DNA from: Legionella nautarum
GTDB taxonomy: Bacteria; Pseudomonadota; Gammaproteobacteria; Legionellales; Legionellaceae
Assembly: GCF_001467895.1 (NCBI RefSeq)
Contig: NZ_LNYO01000013.1
Location: 352,686-416,685 of the forward strand
Reading direction: 5' to 3'
Length of the DNA stretch: 64,000 nucleotides
The position numbers and the translations under genes were made by a program. The stretch's first letter is position 1, and each line of letters starts with the position of its first letter. Of the stretch, positions 35,350-44,539 are shown in pieces. The notes below the pieces were generated by a model. It had not been told where the DNA came from and did not search any database. It saw only the letters and a list, made by a program, of their open reading frames with translations.

Positions 35350-35613
35350 TATCTATACTTTAGCGAATTTAAATGAAAAACACATTAGGCGATTCGCGCA
35401 CTGGACTCCAAGAGATTTCTTATAACCCATAAAGAATAATCTTTTGGCAGAAGATTTTTTGATTATTTAAGCCGATTATTAATGGAGCAATTTGTTGTAG
35501 AGATAGTATTATTCAAAATGGAACGCCTGTCTACTACTAGCGTAACCTATTGACTATATGATGAAAATTTGTGTTAATTGTAACCCCTATTAGCTTTTAA
35601 AAAGGATTTAATA

Positions 35614-36177
35614 ATGTGGTCAAAATTTTGGGAACCTCTGACTATAGCTACACCATCGTCATCGGAAGCACATCTTAATACTCAGCTTACTAATGGAGCC
35701 ATTGAAATAGCGGGGCAGGTTGTTCAAGGTGTTGCCGGATCTGCAAACCCTTGGGCTAATATAGGCCCTTCATTCGGTCAGGCCTTCGTATCATTTTTTT
35801 CAATCTTTCGTAACGGTACTCTTCCTTATGAAAAACTAATTCTATTATGGCAAACAGCGCTATCGATTACGGAAACTGGTTTGTCTATCTATTTAGTGTT
35901 TGATGGTGAGACTTGCGGTACTGATTTTACTAATAATGTGTGTACTGCTTTCCTTGTATGTAAAACCTTATCTAATACTACCTTAGTTGTATCAGGTACT
36001 GTCGCCAAGCTCTTAGGTCCAAATTCAACCTCTGCTTCAAATACCTCAACGACAGCTAGAGCAACTGCCCAAGTCCAAAGTCAGGGGCATGAGGAGGGAG
36101 AGAAAGAGGAGGAAGTGGAAGATGAGAGTGAGGATGAAGATGAAGAGAAGGGGACGCGGCTTAACAAGATGGGATAG
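35614..36177 (+). CDS. Hydrophobic protein with acidic tail, unknown function
   Basis: 187 residues with AAAGGA 8 bases upstream of the ATG. The first 145 residues include membrane-like segments (IEIAGQVVQGVAGSANPWANIG, LILLWQTALSITETGLSIYLVF, LSNTTLVVSGTVAKLLG). The last 35 residues are almost pure Glu/Asp with Lys (EEGEKEEEVEDESEDED). Acidic C-terminal ends are common in Dot/Icm substrates; membrane segments would suit a host-membrane target. I do not recognise the family. Confidence 0.6.
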   Translation: MWSKFWEPLTIATPSSSEAHLNTQLTNGAIEIAGQVVQGVAGSANPWANIGPSFGQAFVSFFSIFRNGTLPYEKLILLWQTALSITETGLSIYLVFDGETCGTDFTNNVCTAFLVCKTLSNTTLVVSGTVAKLLGPNSTSASNTSTTARATAQVQSQGHEEGEKEEEVEDESEDEDEEKGTRLNKMG

Positions 36178-36246
36178 TAAGATAAGAACGATTATCCTGG
36201 ATGCGAACATCTCTATCTTAGTTACCTCTCTGATAACTCAGTCCCG

Positions 36247-36371
36247 CTCTACTCCAATGTCCCGCGGCTTGTCCAGTGTTTTAGCGTAGATTTCTGAATA
36301 CCGCGGACAAATCGCGGTACGTAGGGACAAGAGTAGAGTTTGTAACAACGCCCGACTAACCGCAGGGCGTT
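36247..36371. other. Cluster of hairpins after the acidic-tail gene
   Basis: TACCGCG/CGCGGTA (36299 and 36313), AACGCCC/GGGCGTT (36347 and 36365), and the longer-range pair CTCTACTC...TGTCCC with GGGACA...GAGTAGAG. No gene lies here. It could be a small RNA, a repeat remnant or a terminator region. Confidence 0.4.
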
Positions 36372-36445
36372 GGCAACGATGTGACTACGATACAGATGCG
36401 AACCTCTAGGCTGTCGTATCAAAGCTAACGACTGACAATTCCCAA

Positions 36446-38842
36446 TTAGTTAAAGCTAAGGCTCCTTGGAGTTGGTTCTTCTTTTAGTAAATTTTCAAAC
36501 TCAGCAACACTGTGCGGTTCTGCCCAAAAATGGAAAAAATTTCTTCTTCTTGCGCAAACCTCTTGAATTTCTAGAATATATCGTTGCTTAGCTTCTTGAG
36601 GTAGTTCTGTTTCTTTTTCCAGGCGATCGGAAATGGATTGGAGTAAATCTGTCTTCCAATCGCTGTATCGTACCGTTTCGCGTCCATTTTTTTGATTGCG
36701 TATATTATCGATAAGTTTTCCTATTATCCCTATTAATTGATCCTTGGGATTAAATCCCTCTTTAGTTTGTAGAGCAGGCCGTGGTAGATGCGATGATAAG
36801 CCATGTTGTTGCAGCTCTTTTCTTTGATTCAACGGATTATCAAAAGATCTGTTAGAAAATGTTTGTTCTGCATTTTGGGGTTGTGAATCATTTCGTTGCT
36901 GTTTCTTTTGGCTCGATGGTTGGCGATCCTCAGAATTAACTTCCTTTTTAGCTTGTTGAGCAGGCTGTGGTAAATGCGTTAAGTCACGTTGTAGCCTCAT
37001 TCTTCTTTGTTCTAACTGTTCACTAAGAGACTGTTTGACTGCTAATATTTGTTCTTCATCTTTCGGTTGCGGATCTTTTTGCTGCTGGTTCTTTTTTTTC
37101 AATGGGTGGCGTTTGAACGGATTATTTTCTCTGAACGTAGGAGTTAAGAAATTCATTGTTCCAAGAGTTGGAGGTGGTATAGAAGCACTTGCAGCCATTC
37201 TAGAAGTTAGCAGTGCAACGATCTCTTTATTGCCTTTACGATTTGCAATTTCAAGCGTACTGACAATATTACCCCTGCTACAAACACCAGATTGAATAAT
37301 GGCGCCATAATCAAGAAGCTTTTCTACAAGCTTGATATCTTGCAAAATCACTGCTAGATGTAATGCTGTTCGCCCCCTGTCATCAAAGGTAATATTCGGA
37401 TCTGCCCCTGATTCTAGAAGAGTAGATGCCATAGCAAGATCTTTATTCCCTACCGCGATGTTAAGTGGTGTTTTTGAATTTCTACAAGCTAGATTTGGCA
37501 AAACTTCTTTTTGGCAATCAAGTAATTGTTGTACAATTTCCTTATTCCCTTCTTCCACTGCGATCGCTAGTGGAGTATAACCTTCCTCATCAAAGTCATT
37601 AATAAGTTTTTTTAAATTAATCCCACGTCCATTATCTATCAACAAGGCTAAAATGTCTTTTCGCCCATAAGCTGCTGCGAGATGAAAAGGATTTCTTCCA
37701 TCATAAGTACATTTTACAGGTACGCCTTTTCCCAACAGCTCGGTAACAAAATCAATCTTGTCTTCTCTGATTGCTAAATGAAGAATAGCAGGGAAAAGAT
37801 GCTTATAATCATTCCAATTATCAATATGCTTTAGAAGCTCAATAACTTTTTCTACGTCTTCTGCGGCAACAGCTATACTTAGCCATGATAAGATTTTTCC
37901 ACTAATGTTGATTACTTTGAAATTTGCTGTTTCATAAGTCGACTTACTTAAGCTTTTCATTACTGAATTTTGGCGCCAAGCATTGAGACAGTCTTCAACT
38001 TTATCTGCATGAACAGTAGGCGCATAAAATTGGCAAGAAAAAAGAAGTTGTGATTCTTGGCGGCTATGAGGTAAAGATTTAACGATTTCCGGGCCAATTG
38101 CCTCATCACTAAAATTGCGCGCATTACCTCGATTAATATTGGCTAATTCCCATCCTGTATCGGTAAATCGGACATTGATCATATGTGTTTGATCAGAAAA
38201 ACAGATGGAGAGACCATGTTTTGAGTTGATCTTAGCTTCTCTTAATGTTTCACTCAGGGTGCTAAAAAAAGTACTTAATTCTTCGGTGGGAAGCACATGA
38301 GGGTAAGAGGCAACTCGTTTTGTTTTTCCTACTAAATCGGGATTGAATAAATACATTAATTCTTGATGAATATCCCGAGTTTGGTTGCGCGGGAGTAGAA
38401 GTGCTCCTCTGATTTGGTCAGATGCCTGATGAAGGATAATTTTATCTATAATATCAACGAGTCCTCGTAACTTTTCAACGGAAAGCTGATGAGACGGCCC
38501 AGTAAATGGAAAAGGAAGTTGTTGATCGACTTTAGACTTAAGCCGTCGATAAAAATCTGCTTTATCAACCATATTGATTCTATTAACTGATTTGATTTCA
38601 CGAAGCAGTTCCGCCTTAGCGTTTATGAATGCTTGGCGACGTTCTTTTAGATAATTCTTAATAACATCAAAAATGGGATCATGTTCTGGTATTGAATTAA
38701 TTTCTTCTAAGAAGTAGTAATATAAGTCTGACTGACCATATTGAAAATTGTAATCAATTTTTGTGAAACTTGCGCCAGTACACAGACCACCTAGTACGCT
38801 TCGCAAGCGAGAAAGTAACCATTTTTGACCACTAGGTAACAT
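36446..38842 (-). CDS. Ankyrin-repeat protein with N-terminal cysteine-protease-like region, probable effector
   Basis: 798 residues. About five ankyrin repeats lie at residues ~340-545 (DGRNPFHLAAAYGRKDILALLIDNG; EGYTPLAIAVEEGNKEIVQQLLD; RGRTALHLAVILQDIKLVEKLLDYG). The N-terminal part has Cys21 in LGGLCTGASF and His220 in DQTHMINVRFTDTGWELANINRGN, the Cys..His..Asn/Asp order of papain-like proteases. A similar ankyrin + protease-like makeup is known in the Legionella effector AnkH. A long Gln/Lys/Pro-rich linker (KNQQQKDPQPKDEEQ) and a helical C-terminal domain (~695-798) follow. GAGG precedes the ATG. Confidence 0.8.
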   Translation of the reverse strand: MLPSGQKWLLSRLRSVLGGLCTGASFTKIDYNFQYGQSDLYYYFLEEINSIPEHDPIFDVIKNYLKERRQAFINAKAELLREIKSVNRINMVDKADFYRRLKSKVDQQLPFPFTGPSHQLSVEKLRGLVDIIDKIILHQASDQIRGALLLPRNQTRDIHQELMYLFNPDLVGKTKRVASYPHVLPTEELSTFFSTLSETLREAKINSKHGLSICFSDQTHMINVRFTDTGWELANINRGNARNFSDEAIGPEIVKSLPHSRQESQLLFSCQFYAPTVHADKVEDCLNAWRQNSVMKSLSKSTYETANFKVINISGKILSWLSIAVAAEDVEKVIELLKHIDNWNDYKHLFPAILHLAIREDKIDFVTELLGKGVPVKCTYDGRNPFHLAAAYGRKDILALLIDNGRGINLKKLINDFDEEGYTPLAIAVEEGNKEIVQQLLDCQKEVLPNLACRNSKTPLNIAVGNKDLAMASTLLESGADPNITFDDRGRTALHLAVILQDIKLVEKLLDYGAIIQSGVCSRGNIVSTLEIANRKGNKEIVALLTSRMAASASIPPPTLGTMNFLTPTFRENNPFKRHPLKKKNQQQKDPQPKDEEQILAVKQSLSEQLEQRRMRLQRDLTHLPQPAQQAKKEVNSEDRQPSSQKKQQRNDSQPQNAEQTFSNRSFDNPLNQRKELQQHGLSSHLPRPALQTKEGFNPKDQLIGIIGKLIDNIRNQKNGRETVRYSDWKTDLLQSISDRLEKETELPQEAKQRYILEIQEVCARRRNFFHFWAEPHSVAEFENLLKEEPTPRSLSFN

Positions 38843-39110
38843 AATTGCCTCAAAAGATTAATTATTGGTCAATTGTAATCTCGTGCTGCATTTTGTCAAT
38901 AGATTATTTTTCTAAGTTATTTTCCGATTTGGAATCCAAAGGTGGATGCTCAATAAAAGTCAATAATGGTTAAAAATAAAACAAAAAGTTTAATGTTTAG
39001 TTAATGTTGAAATGATATTATATTCATATGTAGCAATTAGAGAAAAATATTACTCCTTAGGTTAAAAATCACTCTATATTTTTGTCGGTTGCTACTACAT
39101 TTTTTAAATC

Positions 39111-39743
39111 TTAGGCTCTCCAGCTTAACCAGTAAGCATAAAGCGCATCAACATCTCCCGTGCACATAAGTCCCATCGCTGCTGTTAAACGGTCAATAGG
39201 CCAATCCCACCAAGCCATTTCAAGCAAATTTTGAATCGCTTCTTCAGCAAAACGTTTCCGCACGACTTTAGCAGGATTTCCAACGACAATTGAATAGGGT
39301 TCAACATCTTTGCTAATCACAGCTCGAGAACCAATAACTGCTCCATGGCCTATATGGATGCCTGGCATGATCACCGCTTCTGTACCAATCCAAACATCAG
39401 AACCAATAACGGTGTCGCCTGAGGGTTTATAACCATCTTCAGCGCCAGAAAATTCGGGTTCACCGGCATAGAAGAAGGGGAAGGTAGATATCCATTCCAT
39501 GCGATGTCCTTGATTCCCAGCCATCAAAAAAGCAACTCCACTACCGATTGAGCAAAAACTACCAATGATCAGTTTATCAACTTCAGGTGAATCAGGAATG
39601 AGATAGCGAGCACAGTCATCAAAACTATGGCCGTGATAATAACCTGAATAATAACTATAAGATCCTACGATAATATTGGGATTGCTTATTTGATCTGCAA
39701 GGGGGATACCTTTGAAGGGGGTTTCGAAGTAATTTTTAAGCAT
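39111..39743 (-). CDS. CatB-related O-acetyltransferase (hexapeptide-repeat xenobiotic acetyltransferase)
   Basis: 210 residues, the usual length for CatB/Vat enzymes. Left-handed beta-helix acetyltransferase: [26 protein letters not shown] contains the conserved catalytic His region, then hexapeptide repeats [56 protein letters not shown]. Members acetylate chloramphenicol or streptogramins, and many chromosomal copies have other targets. Stand-alone gene. Confidence 0.92.
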   Translation of the reverse strand: MLKNYFETPFKGIPLADQISNPNIIVGSYSYYSGYYHGHSFDDCARYLIPDSPEVDKLIIGSFCSIGSGVAFLMAGNQGHRMEWISTFPFFYAGEPEFSGAEDGYKPSGDTVIGSDVWIGTEAVIMPGIHIGHGAVIGSRAVISKDVEPYSIVVGNPAKVVRKRFAEEAIQNLLEMAWWDWPIDRLTAAMGLMCTGDVDALYAYWLSWRA

Positions 39744-39903
39744 GGCCTTCTTCTTTTTTTTTTTGATTTTTTAAGATGAAATCTAAAGTAGCGGTGGAAT
39801 TATAGACCAATCAGAGTGTATTGTAATCTGATATATCTTCATTCCGACAGCCAAATGATTTTGTAGAATTTAATGAAGTTTATTACAGATATTTTATAAG
39901 CTG

Positions 39904-41283
39904 TTATGCTCCAGGCATAGTCATTGGCCCGTCCCAACTTTCATCATCATGATCTTCATCTCCCCATTTGTCTTCAGAGGCTTCCCAGTCGTTTTCTTGT
40001 TGATTTCTAGGCCAGGTTAATTTCATCTTTGGTTTTAAATCCAATCCAATAGCCTGGAAAAAAGAATTCGTTTTATTCGCATAGCTGTAGGCAACCTGGT
40101 TTACTGCTAGAGTGGAGGTATGCTTTATATGAGTCATTAAAGCGGGAGCAGAAGGTGTATTATCTACCTGTTGTGATTTTTGAGCTTCCAAATCAGGGTC
40201 TTGCTTCTTAAGAGAGGATTCTTCCTCCCGTCCTAATTGGCCAAATTTGTTATTACCCATCCCGTATAGTTTACAGGCACTATCTCTCTGTAAATAAAGA
40301 GTATGTCTATCATTAGCATCAAAAATTGCGACATCGGTTGCAATGGTTTCAAATTGATAAAAGACGCCATTTGAAGGGGCAAGTTGTCGTTCTGAATTGG
40401 TTCCTGCGGCCTTTAATTCATGAGCTTCGGTCAAAATAAGACTTCCTAAGGCAGTCGCTTTGATTTTACGCACTTTTTCTTGCAATAAGGGAGTCCACTT
40501 TGTATATTCTGCTATTGCCTGTCCTGCTCCTAATTCACCCGATTGATTAGTACCAAATCCATAGGCTATACCTTCTTTAGTAAGAAGAAGGGCATGCTCT
40601 TTACCTACTGAGATATCAACAATGTCCAGATTTTCATTGGGCAGAGGAACCCAAGCTGGCAATAACCTGATTTCATTAGCAAAAACATAGGGCTTTAATT
40701 CCGCTGTTTTACCTACCTGATGTATGGTCCCAGTTTCATCTATAACAGCGGTCATAAAATCGGAGGCTGTTATTGTTTTGACATTTTGGAATTGAGAAAC
40801 TTTTTGCAAAGAGAGGGGAGCTGGATCTTTTGTCTGAAATGCCAGTTGTTGATCGGCGTTATCTCCCATAATCCAAAGTTCGTTTTCTTTACTTAATAGA
40901 ACTGAATGTTTAAAACCAGCGACGATAGTTTCTATTCGATTTATGCCAATAATTTCGGTAGGGAGGGTCCGATTCTTAAGATCAACAAAACCTGATTGTT
41001 TTTGTTCGTTTGAACCCATCGCAAATACACGTCCACGTTCCAATAAAATCAGGGTATGGTTTTGCCCGCAAGCGATTTGTTTTACCTTTAGTTCACGTGA
41101 AAGATAATGTTCTGCAATTGCTTTTAAATTTCCGTTAACTTTGCGAAGTTGAACGATTGAGTTTATGGGAAGTTTATCAAACATTTCATAATAAATTTCC
41201 AAAGAAAATTGCAATAAAATATTTTCAGAATTATCCTGAGTATTATTTTCTCTTTTTTCATTATCCGTAACTTCCTTTCCCAT
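39904..41283 (-). CDS. F-box-like + RCC1-repeat protein, probable effector
   Basis: 459 residues from the ATG at 41283 (AGGT 5 bases upstream; the longer frame would need a TTG at 41316). Residues ~15-55 (LLQFSLEIYYEMFDKLPINSIVQLRKVNGNLKAIAEHYL) fit an F-box: LP..-helix, L.L..V-N..-. Then come about six RCC1-type blades: IACGQNHTLILLERGRVFAMGSNEQKQSG, IVAGFKHSVLLSKENELWIMGDN, ISVGKEHALLLTKEGIAYGFGTNQSGELG, LYGMGNNKFGQLG. The C-terminus is acidic (DKWGDEDHDDESWDG). Legionella uses RCC1 effectors (LegG1, PieG) on host GTPases and F-box effectors on host SCF ligases. Having both is notable. Confidence 0.78.
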   Translation of the reverse strand: MGKEVTDNEKRENNTQDNSENILLQFSLEIYYEMFDKLPINSIVQLRKVNGNLKAIAEHYLSRELKVKQIACGQNHTLILLERGRVFAMGSNEQKQSGFVDLKNRTLPTEIIGINRIETIVAGFKHSVLLSKENELWIMGDNADQQLAFQTKDPAPLSLQKVSQFQNVKTITASDFMTAVIDETGTIHQVGKTAELKPYVFANEIRLLPAWVPLPNENLDIVDISVGKEHALLLTKEGIAYGFGTNQSGELGAGQAIAEYTKWTPLLQEKVRKIKATALGSLILTEAHELKAAGTNSERQLAPSNGVFYQFETIATDVAIFDANDRHTLYLQRDSACKLYGMGNNKFGQLGREEESSLKKQDPDLEAQKSQQVDNTPSAPALMTHIKHTSTLAVNQVAYSYANKTNSFFQAIGLDLKPKMKLTWPRNQQENDWEASEDKWGDEDHDDESWDGPMTMPGA

Positions 41284-41341
41284 ATTACCTACACTTTTTA
41301 AATAAATAACTTCCAATTATAATCTAATTTTTAAGCCTTGT

Positions 41342-42973
41342 TCAAATTTTATGTTCCATTTTGCTATTTGAACTAAATTCATGATCTTCTGTTTTATCTA
41401 ATGAATTGACTATTTTTTCAATCATTGCAAGGTCTAGAGGATTTTTAACTTGTCCTTTTTTCGCGTCAGTCCCAGTGGAATCAGAAAAATAGGTATACCA
41501 ATATTTGAGCATGGATTCGCTGTTAACTATAGGCAAAATAGATTCATCATCTATAGATGTTTTGCCTTTCCATGAATACCCATGTTCATTTTTTTCTATC
41601 GATCTTGCATAAATAGCTAGAGTGGCTTGATTTATTGCTTTTTCTGGAGATAAATCCTTATTTTTAACTGCGTCAATAAGCTTTATCATTAAGTCTTTTT
41701 TAATCGCATTCCCTAAAGTGTTGTCAGCATATTTCATCAGTCCTGTTAAATATTCAACGGCAGTTCGTTGCTTGAAATCTAATTTTACTTCGGTCTGGTT
41801 TCTTGAAGTTGATCTTTGAAAGAACCGGTCTCTTGATAGAGTATGGCTTAGCTCTTGGACAAGAGAACTCTCTTGTTGATTCGATACAACAGGTGCTTGA
41901 TTATCGTAAGAACACTCTAATTTGGTTGTCATAGCTAGGTAGGGGTAATTTGTTGTAGTAAAAATTCCGTAAGTGTCTCTATATCCCATAGCTACAGCCC
42001 AGGGATCAACAATCAGGGCTCCTGAGAGATCAGTTAAGTCGTCAGAATTATGATTAATTAAAAGAAAAGTGTGTGATCCTAAGCCTTCTTTATGGCTGAC
42101 AATTTTGATGTGCATTGGGCTTAGTTTTCCTTGTTCAATTAAGCTGAGTAGTTCATCAGCTGCTAATTGAGCAAAGGTATGACAGGCTCCCATTTGCATC
42201 TTTTTGACTTGAGTTGCGGTTTGGGCAATGGACTTCCTATCATAACTTGATTGTACTCCCATCCCAATTATTTGGGGTCCATGATAATTTTTTTTGGATT
42301 TTTCTATGACCTCAGCTTCAAAATCGGGATTGATGCATTGAGTAAACCTTAACGCATCCGTAGAACCATAATCCTTAAGTTTTAATTGAGCCATATAAGC
42401 GGTTAGCGGAGTATAAATAAAGCTGTTAGAAGGCACTATACGATTGATAGAAGGTAGTTTATTGAATACAGGATCATTAGCAACAAATTGTAAAACTTGT
42501 AACTGATGAATCGATAAATTGGAGTGGCTTTCAATATATTTCTGTGGGTTGCTAATAAAGGAGTTAAGTTCAGTGTCTGTGTAAATAATTCCTAGAAGTT
42601 GTTTTAAATGCTCTACTGAAACCCTTGATGGAATCTCATATTTTTTTGCTAGAAACCTTGCTAATCGCAGAGCCTTTTTTTCCAGGCTAGTTGATTCATT
42701 TTTCCAAGTTGAAAGTATCCATGATTTTTCTTCGCTTGTTTCTGCACTTTGATGTACTTTCTTAAATACGGCAAGGAGTTTTTCGGCATTAAAGCCTGAT
42801 TTATCTGAAGAATTTATTTTGATTTTTTCTAAAAACATTTTAACAACAAGATGCTTTTCAAATTTGATAAATGCCCCAAGGTCATTAATTAACTGATCTA
42901 CTTTCGGATTGGCCCTGGTTATTGATTGAGTTTTTTCTTGGCCTTTATCTGCTTTATCTATTTTGGCTTTCAT
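41342..42973 (-). CDS. Probable effector with Cys-His-Asp protease-like core
   Basis: 543 residues, no signal peptide. Residues 245-330 carry a cysteine-protease or transglutaminase-like pattern: Cys264 (MQMGACHTFAQLAADEL, at a helix start), His301 (GLGSHTFLLINHN) and Asp323 (GALIVDPWAVAMGY). The spacing and the local strand/helix pattern fit the papain/transglutaminase fold. The N-terminal 240 residues are helical; the C-terminal 200 are polar. A PmrA-like box lies upstream at 43044-43060. Function is inferred; no close family comes to mind. Confidence 0.68.
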   Translation of the reverse strand: MKAKIDKADKGQEKTQSITRANPKVDQLINDLGAFIKFEKHLVVKMFLEKIKINSSDKSGFNAEKLLAVFKKVHQSAETSEEKSWILSTWKNESTSLEKKALRLARFLAKKYEIPSRVSVEHLKQLLGIIYTDTELNSFISNPQKYIESHSNLSIHQLQVLQFVANDPVFNKLPSINRIVPSNSFIYTPLTAYMAQLKLKDYGSTDALRFTQCINPDFEAEVIEKSKKNYHGPQIIGMGVQSSYDRKSIAQTATQVKKMQMGACHTFAQLAADELLSLIEQGKLSPMHIKIVSHKEGLGSHTFLLINHNSDDLTDLSGALIVDPWAVAMGYRDTYGIFTTTNYPYLAMTTKLECSYDNQAPVVSNQQESSLVQELSHTLSRDRFFQRSTSRNQTEVKLDFKQRTAVEYLTGLMKYADNTLGNAIKKDLMIKLIDAVKNKDLSPEKAINQATLAIYARSIEKNEHGYSWKGKTSIDDESILPIVNSESMLKYWYTYFSDSTGTDAKKGQVKNPLDLAMIEKIVNSLDKTEDHEFSSNSKMEHKI

Positions 42974-43043
42974 TTATTTCTCGTTATACATAATGATTAT
43001 CTTTAAGTATATCGAAAGAAAATTAAGCAATTATTACTTGTTT

Positions 43044-43060
43044 ATTAAGGAAAAATTAAG
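43044..43060 (-). promoter_or_regulatory. PmrA-box-like site of the 42973 gene
   Basis: Minus strand CTTAATTTTTCCTTAAT: TTAA half-sites 7 bases apart, 70 bases before the ATG. Same layout as the sites at 30805 and 44223. Confidence 0.4.
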
Positions 43061-43094
43061 TAAATAATTCGTTAAAATCACTAACTAAAAAATA

Positions 43095-43114
43095 GAAATT
43101 TGCTAGCAAATTTC
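43095..43114 (-). terminator. Perfect 20-base palindrome, probable terminator of the carrier-like gene
   Basis: GAAATTTGCTAGCAAATTTC, 43 bases after the carrier-like stop, followed on the minus strand by TATTTTTTAG. It could also be an operator for the next gene. Confidence 0.45.
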
Positions 43115-43157
43115 GCATATTTAAAGCTAATATTTGCTAACAAATGAGATTAAGCAA

Positions 43158-44177
43158 TCAAGGGTGTAAGGGCGTCGAGCTCGTTGTATCTTCTAGTGGA
43201 TTATCTGCTTTAGAGGGAGAAGTTAAGCCCTCAGTGTCAGGACGTGTACTAAAAAAGGTTAGAGCTTGTTTTATTGATTTTAAAGTGTTGTTGCCCAACA
43301 TGTGATCAAAAGATGCAACAATTGCAAAAACAGTTCCGGTGGCACCTGCACGAAGAGGGGCTTGTTTTGCTGCGTTGGCTAAGAACGATTTTCCCATTTC
43401 AGCTGGATGTTGAAAGAACGCTTTCCCTAATTCGCTTAATACAACAAAGGTACCTTTATTTACTAAAAGGTTTTGCTCGTTTACTTTTGCTTGTATAACA
43501 ATATAGTCTTTGCAGACCGCAAAAGGATAAGAGACCGTTCCTGCAATGATTCCACTGATTAATCCTGAGCTAAGATGTTGCCACTTACTGTCTTTAAAGG
43601 GTATTTTTTTTGCAATTTCATCTTCAAGAATACATAAGGCGCCGAAATTGACTAGTCCTGAAGCGTATCTTGGAATGAAGCCATTGGTCATTAGCTGCGG
43701 AATATTTTTGTACCATAAGAATCCTTCAGGTAAAAGTCCATGCACTTTTCTCAAGGTTGACAGTGTTTCTGAAACTTGAGTAGCGACAATGTCGCCGAAT
43801 GCTGCACACACCACATAGCCTGCTTTTTTCAAATTGACTTTGCCGAAAGTTTCATAAGGCGTTTCTTTGCCTTCTGCTGGTTTACCTGTTTTAGCAGCAG
43901 TGACATAAGCTGTTCTAGCGCTAGAGCTGGCAAGAGAGGCTGCAGTACCTGCATACAGTGCACGAAAAAATCCGAATGACCCAATCGATGAATAATTAGG
44001 CATACCTCCACCATTGGTAAGATTGACTTGCATAGTTTTAATGGGACTCTGAATTGCTATTACAGCGGCAGTTGTAATACCGGTTTTTACGAGATAGTCT
44101 AAAGTCTGTAATAGACCAGAGGATTGTTCCGATAAGTTTTCAGTTTGCTCTGTTGATTCATCATTTTTTGTTTTCAT
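43158..44177 (-). CDS. Mitochondrial-carrier-like protein, probable effector (LncP-like)
   Basis: 339 residues made of three ~95-residue repeats, each two membrane helices with a loop. Carrier signatures are recognisable: repeat 1 QSPIKTMQVNL and FFRALYAGTAASLASSSARTAYV; repeat 2 PQLMTNGFIPRYASGLVNFGALCILED; repeat 3 SGLISGIIAGTVSYPFAVCKDYIVIQAK (compare the PxD/ExxK/R..Q motif, partly altered here). Bacteria have no such carriers of their own; the Legionella effector LncP is a carrier sent to host mitochondria. Polar tails at both ends could hold the secretion signal. A PmrA-like box lies 45 bases upstream. Confidence 0.78.
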   Translation of the reverse strand: MKTKNDESTEQTENLSEQSSGLLQTLDYLVKTGITTAAVIAIQSPIKTMQVNLTNGGGMPNYSSIGSFGFFRALYAGTAASLASSSARTAYVTAAKTGKPAEGKETPYETFGKVNLKKAGYVVCAAFGDIVATQVSETLSTLRKVHGLLPEGFLWYKNIPQLMTNGFIPRYASGLVNFGALCILEDEIAKKIPFKDSKWQHLSSGLISGIIAGTVSYPFAVCKDYIVIQAKVNEQNLLVNKGTFVVLSELGKAFFQHPAEMGKSFLANAAKQAPLRAGATGTVFAIVASFDHMLGNNTLKSIKQALTFFSTRPDTEGLTSPSKADNPLEDTTSSTPLHP

Positions 44178-44222
44178 ATACGGCTACTATTACGTTAATT
44201 CTGGCAAATACAGCTTCCCAAT

Positions 44223-44239
44223 ATTAACAAAATATTAAG
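44223..44239 (-). promoter_or_regulatory. PmrA-box-like site of the carrier-like gene
   Basis: Minus strand CTTAATATTTTGTTAAT, the best match in the window to the cTTAATATT-N2-cTTAA pattern. It ends 45 bases before the ATG at 44177. Confidence 0.5.
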
Positions 44240-44333
44240 GAATAGTATTTAAAATTTGCCCTAAGAGAGTTTAGGTGGACTTTTTATAGAAATGGAATAG
44301 TATAGTGAAAGGATAACTTTTAAGGAATATCTT

Positions 44334-44525
44334 GTGTTTAAAGCTTTTCGCAAATCACTTAAAGAGGTTGGCGACCTTACTTTTATGACTGTAGCTTCTA
44401 GTGCAGCAGGCTACACTACTTATAGCTTTGGTTCGTCAATCTATGAGTTTTTTAAGCACCAATCTGAAGAAAAGCCTTCAACTGGCGAGCATAAAGAAAT
44501 AAAAGATGAGAGCTTGCGCTATTAG
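44334..44525 (+). CDS. Small hypothetical protein
   Basis: 63 residues from a GTG start with AAGGA 7 bases upstream. A weakly hydrophobic helix (LTFMTVASSAAGYTTYSF) is followed by a charged tail. No family recognised. Divergent from the carrier-like gene and convergent with the Cys-rich small protein gene. Confidence 0.5.
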   Translation: MFKAFRKSLKEVGDLTFMTVASSAAGYTTYSFGSSIYEFFKHQSEEKPSTGEHKEIKDESLRY

Positions 44526-44539
44526 AGCTTTTCAAGTAA

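Noticed and set aside
38990-39010. Another TTAA-N7-TTAA box upstream of the ankyrin gene
   Set aside because: The half-sites match but the orientation fits no downstream gene well and the distance to the ankyrin start is about 150 bases; probably chance in AT-rich DNA.
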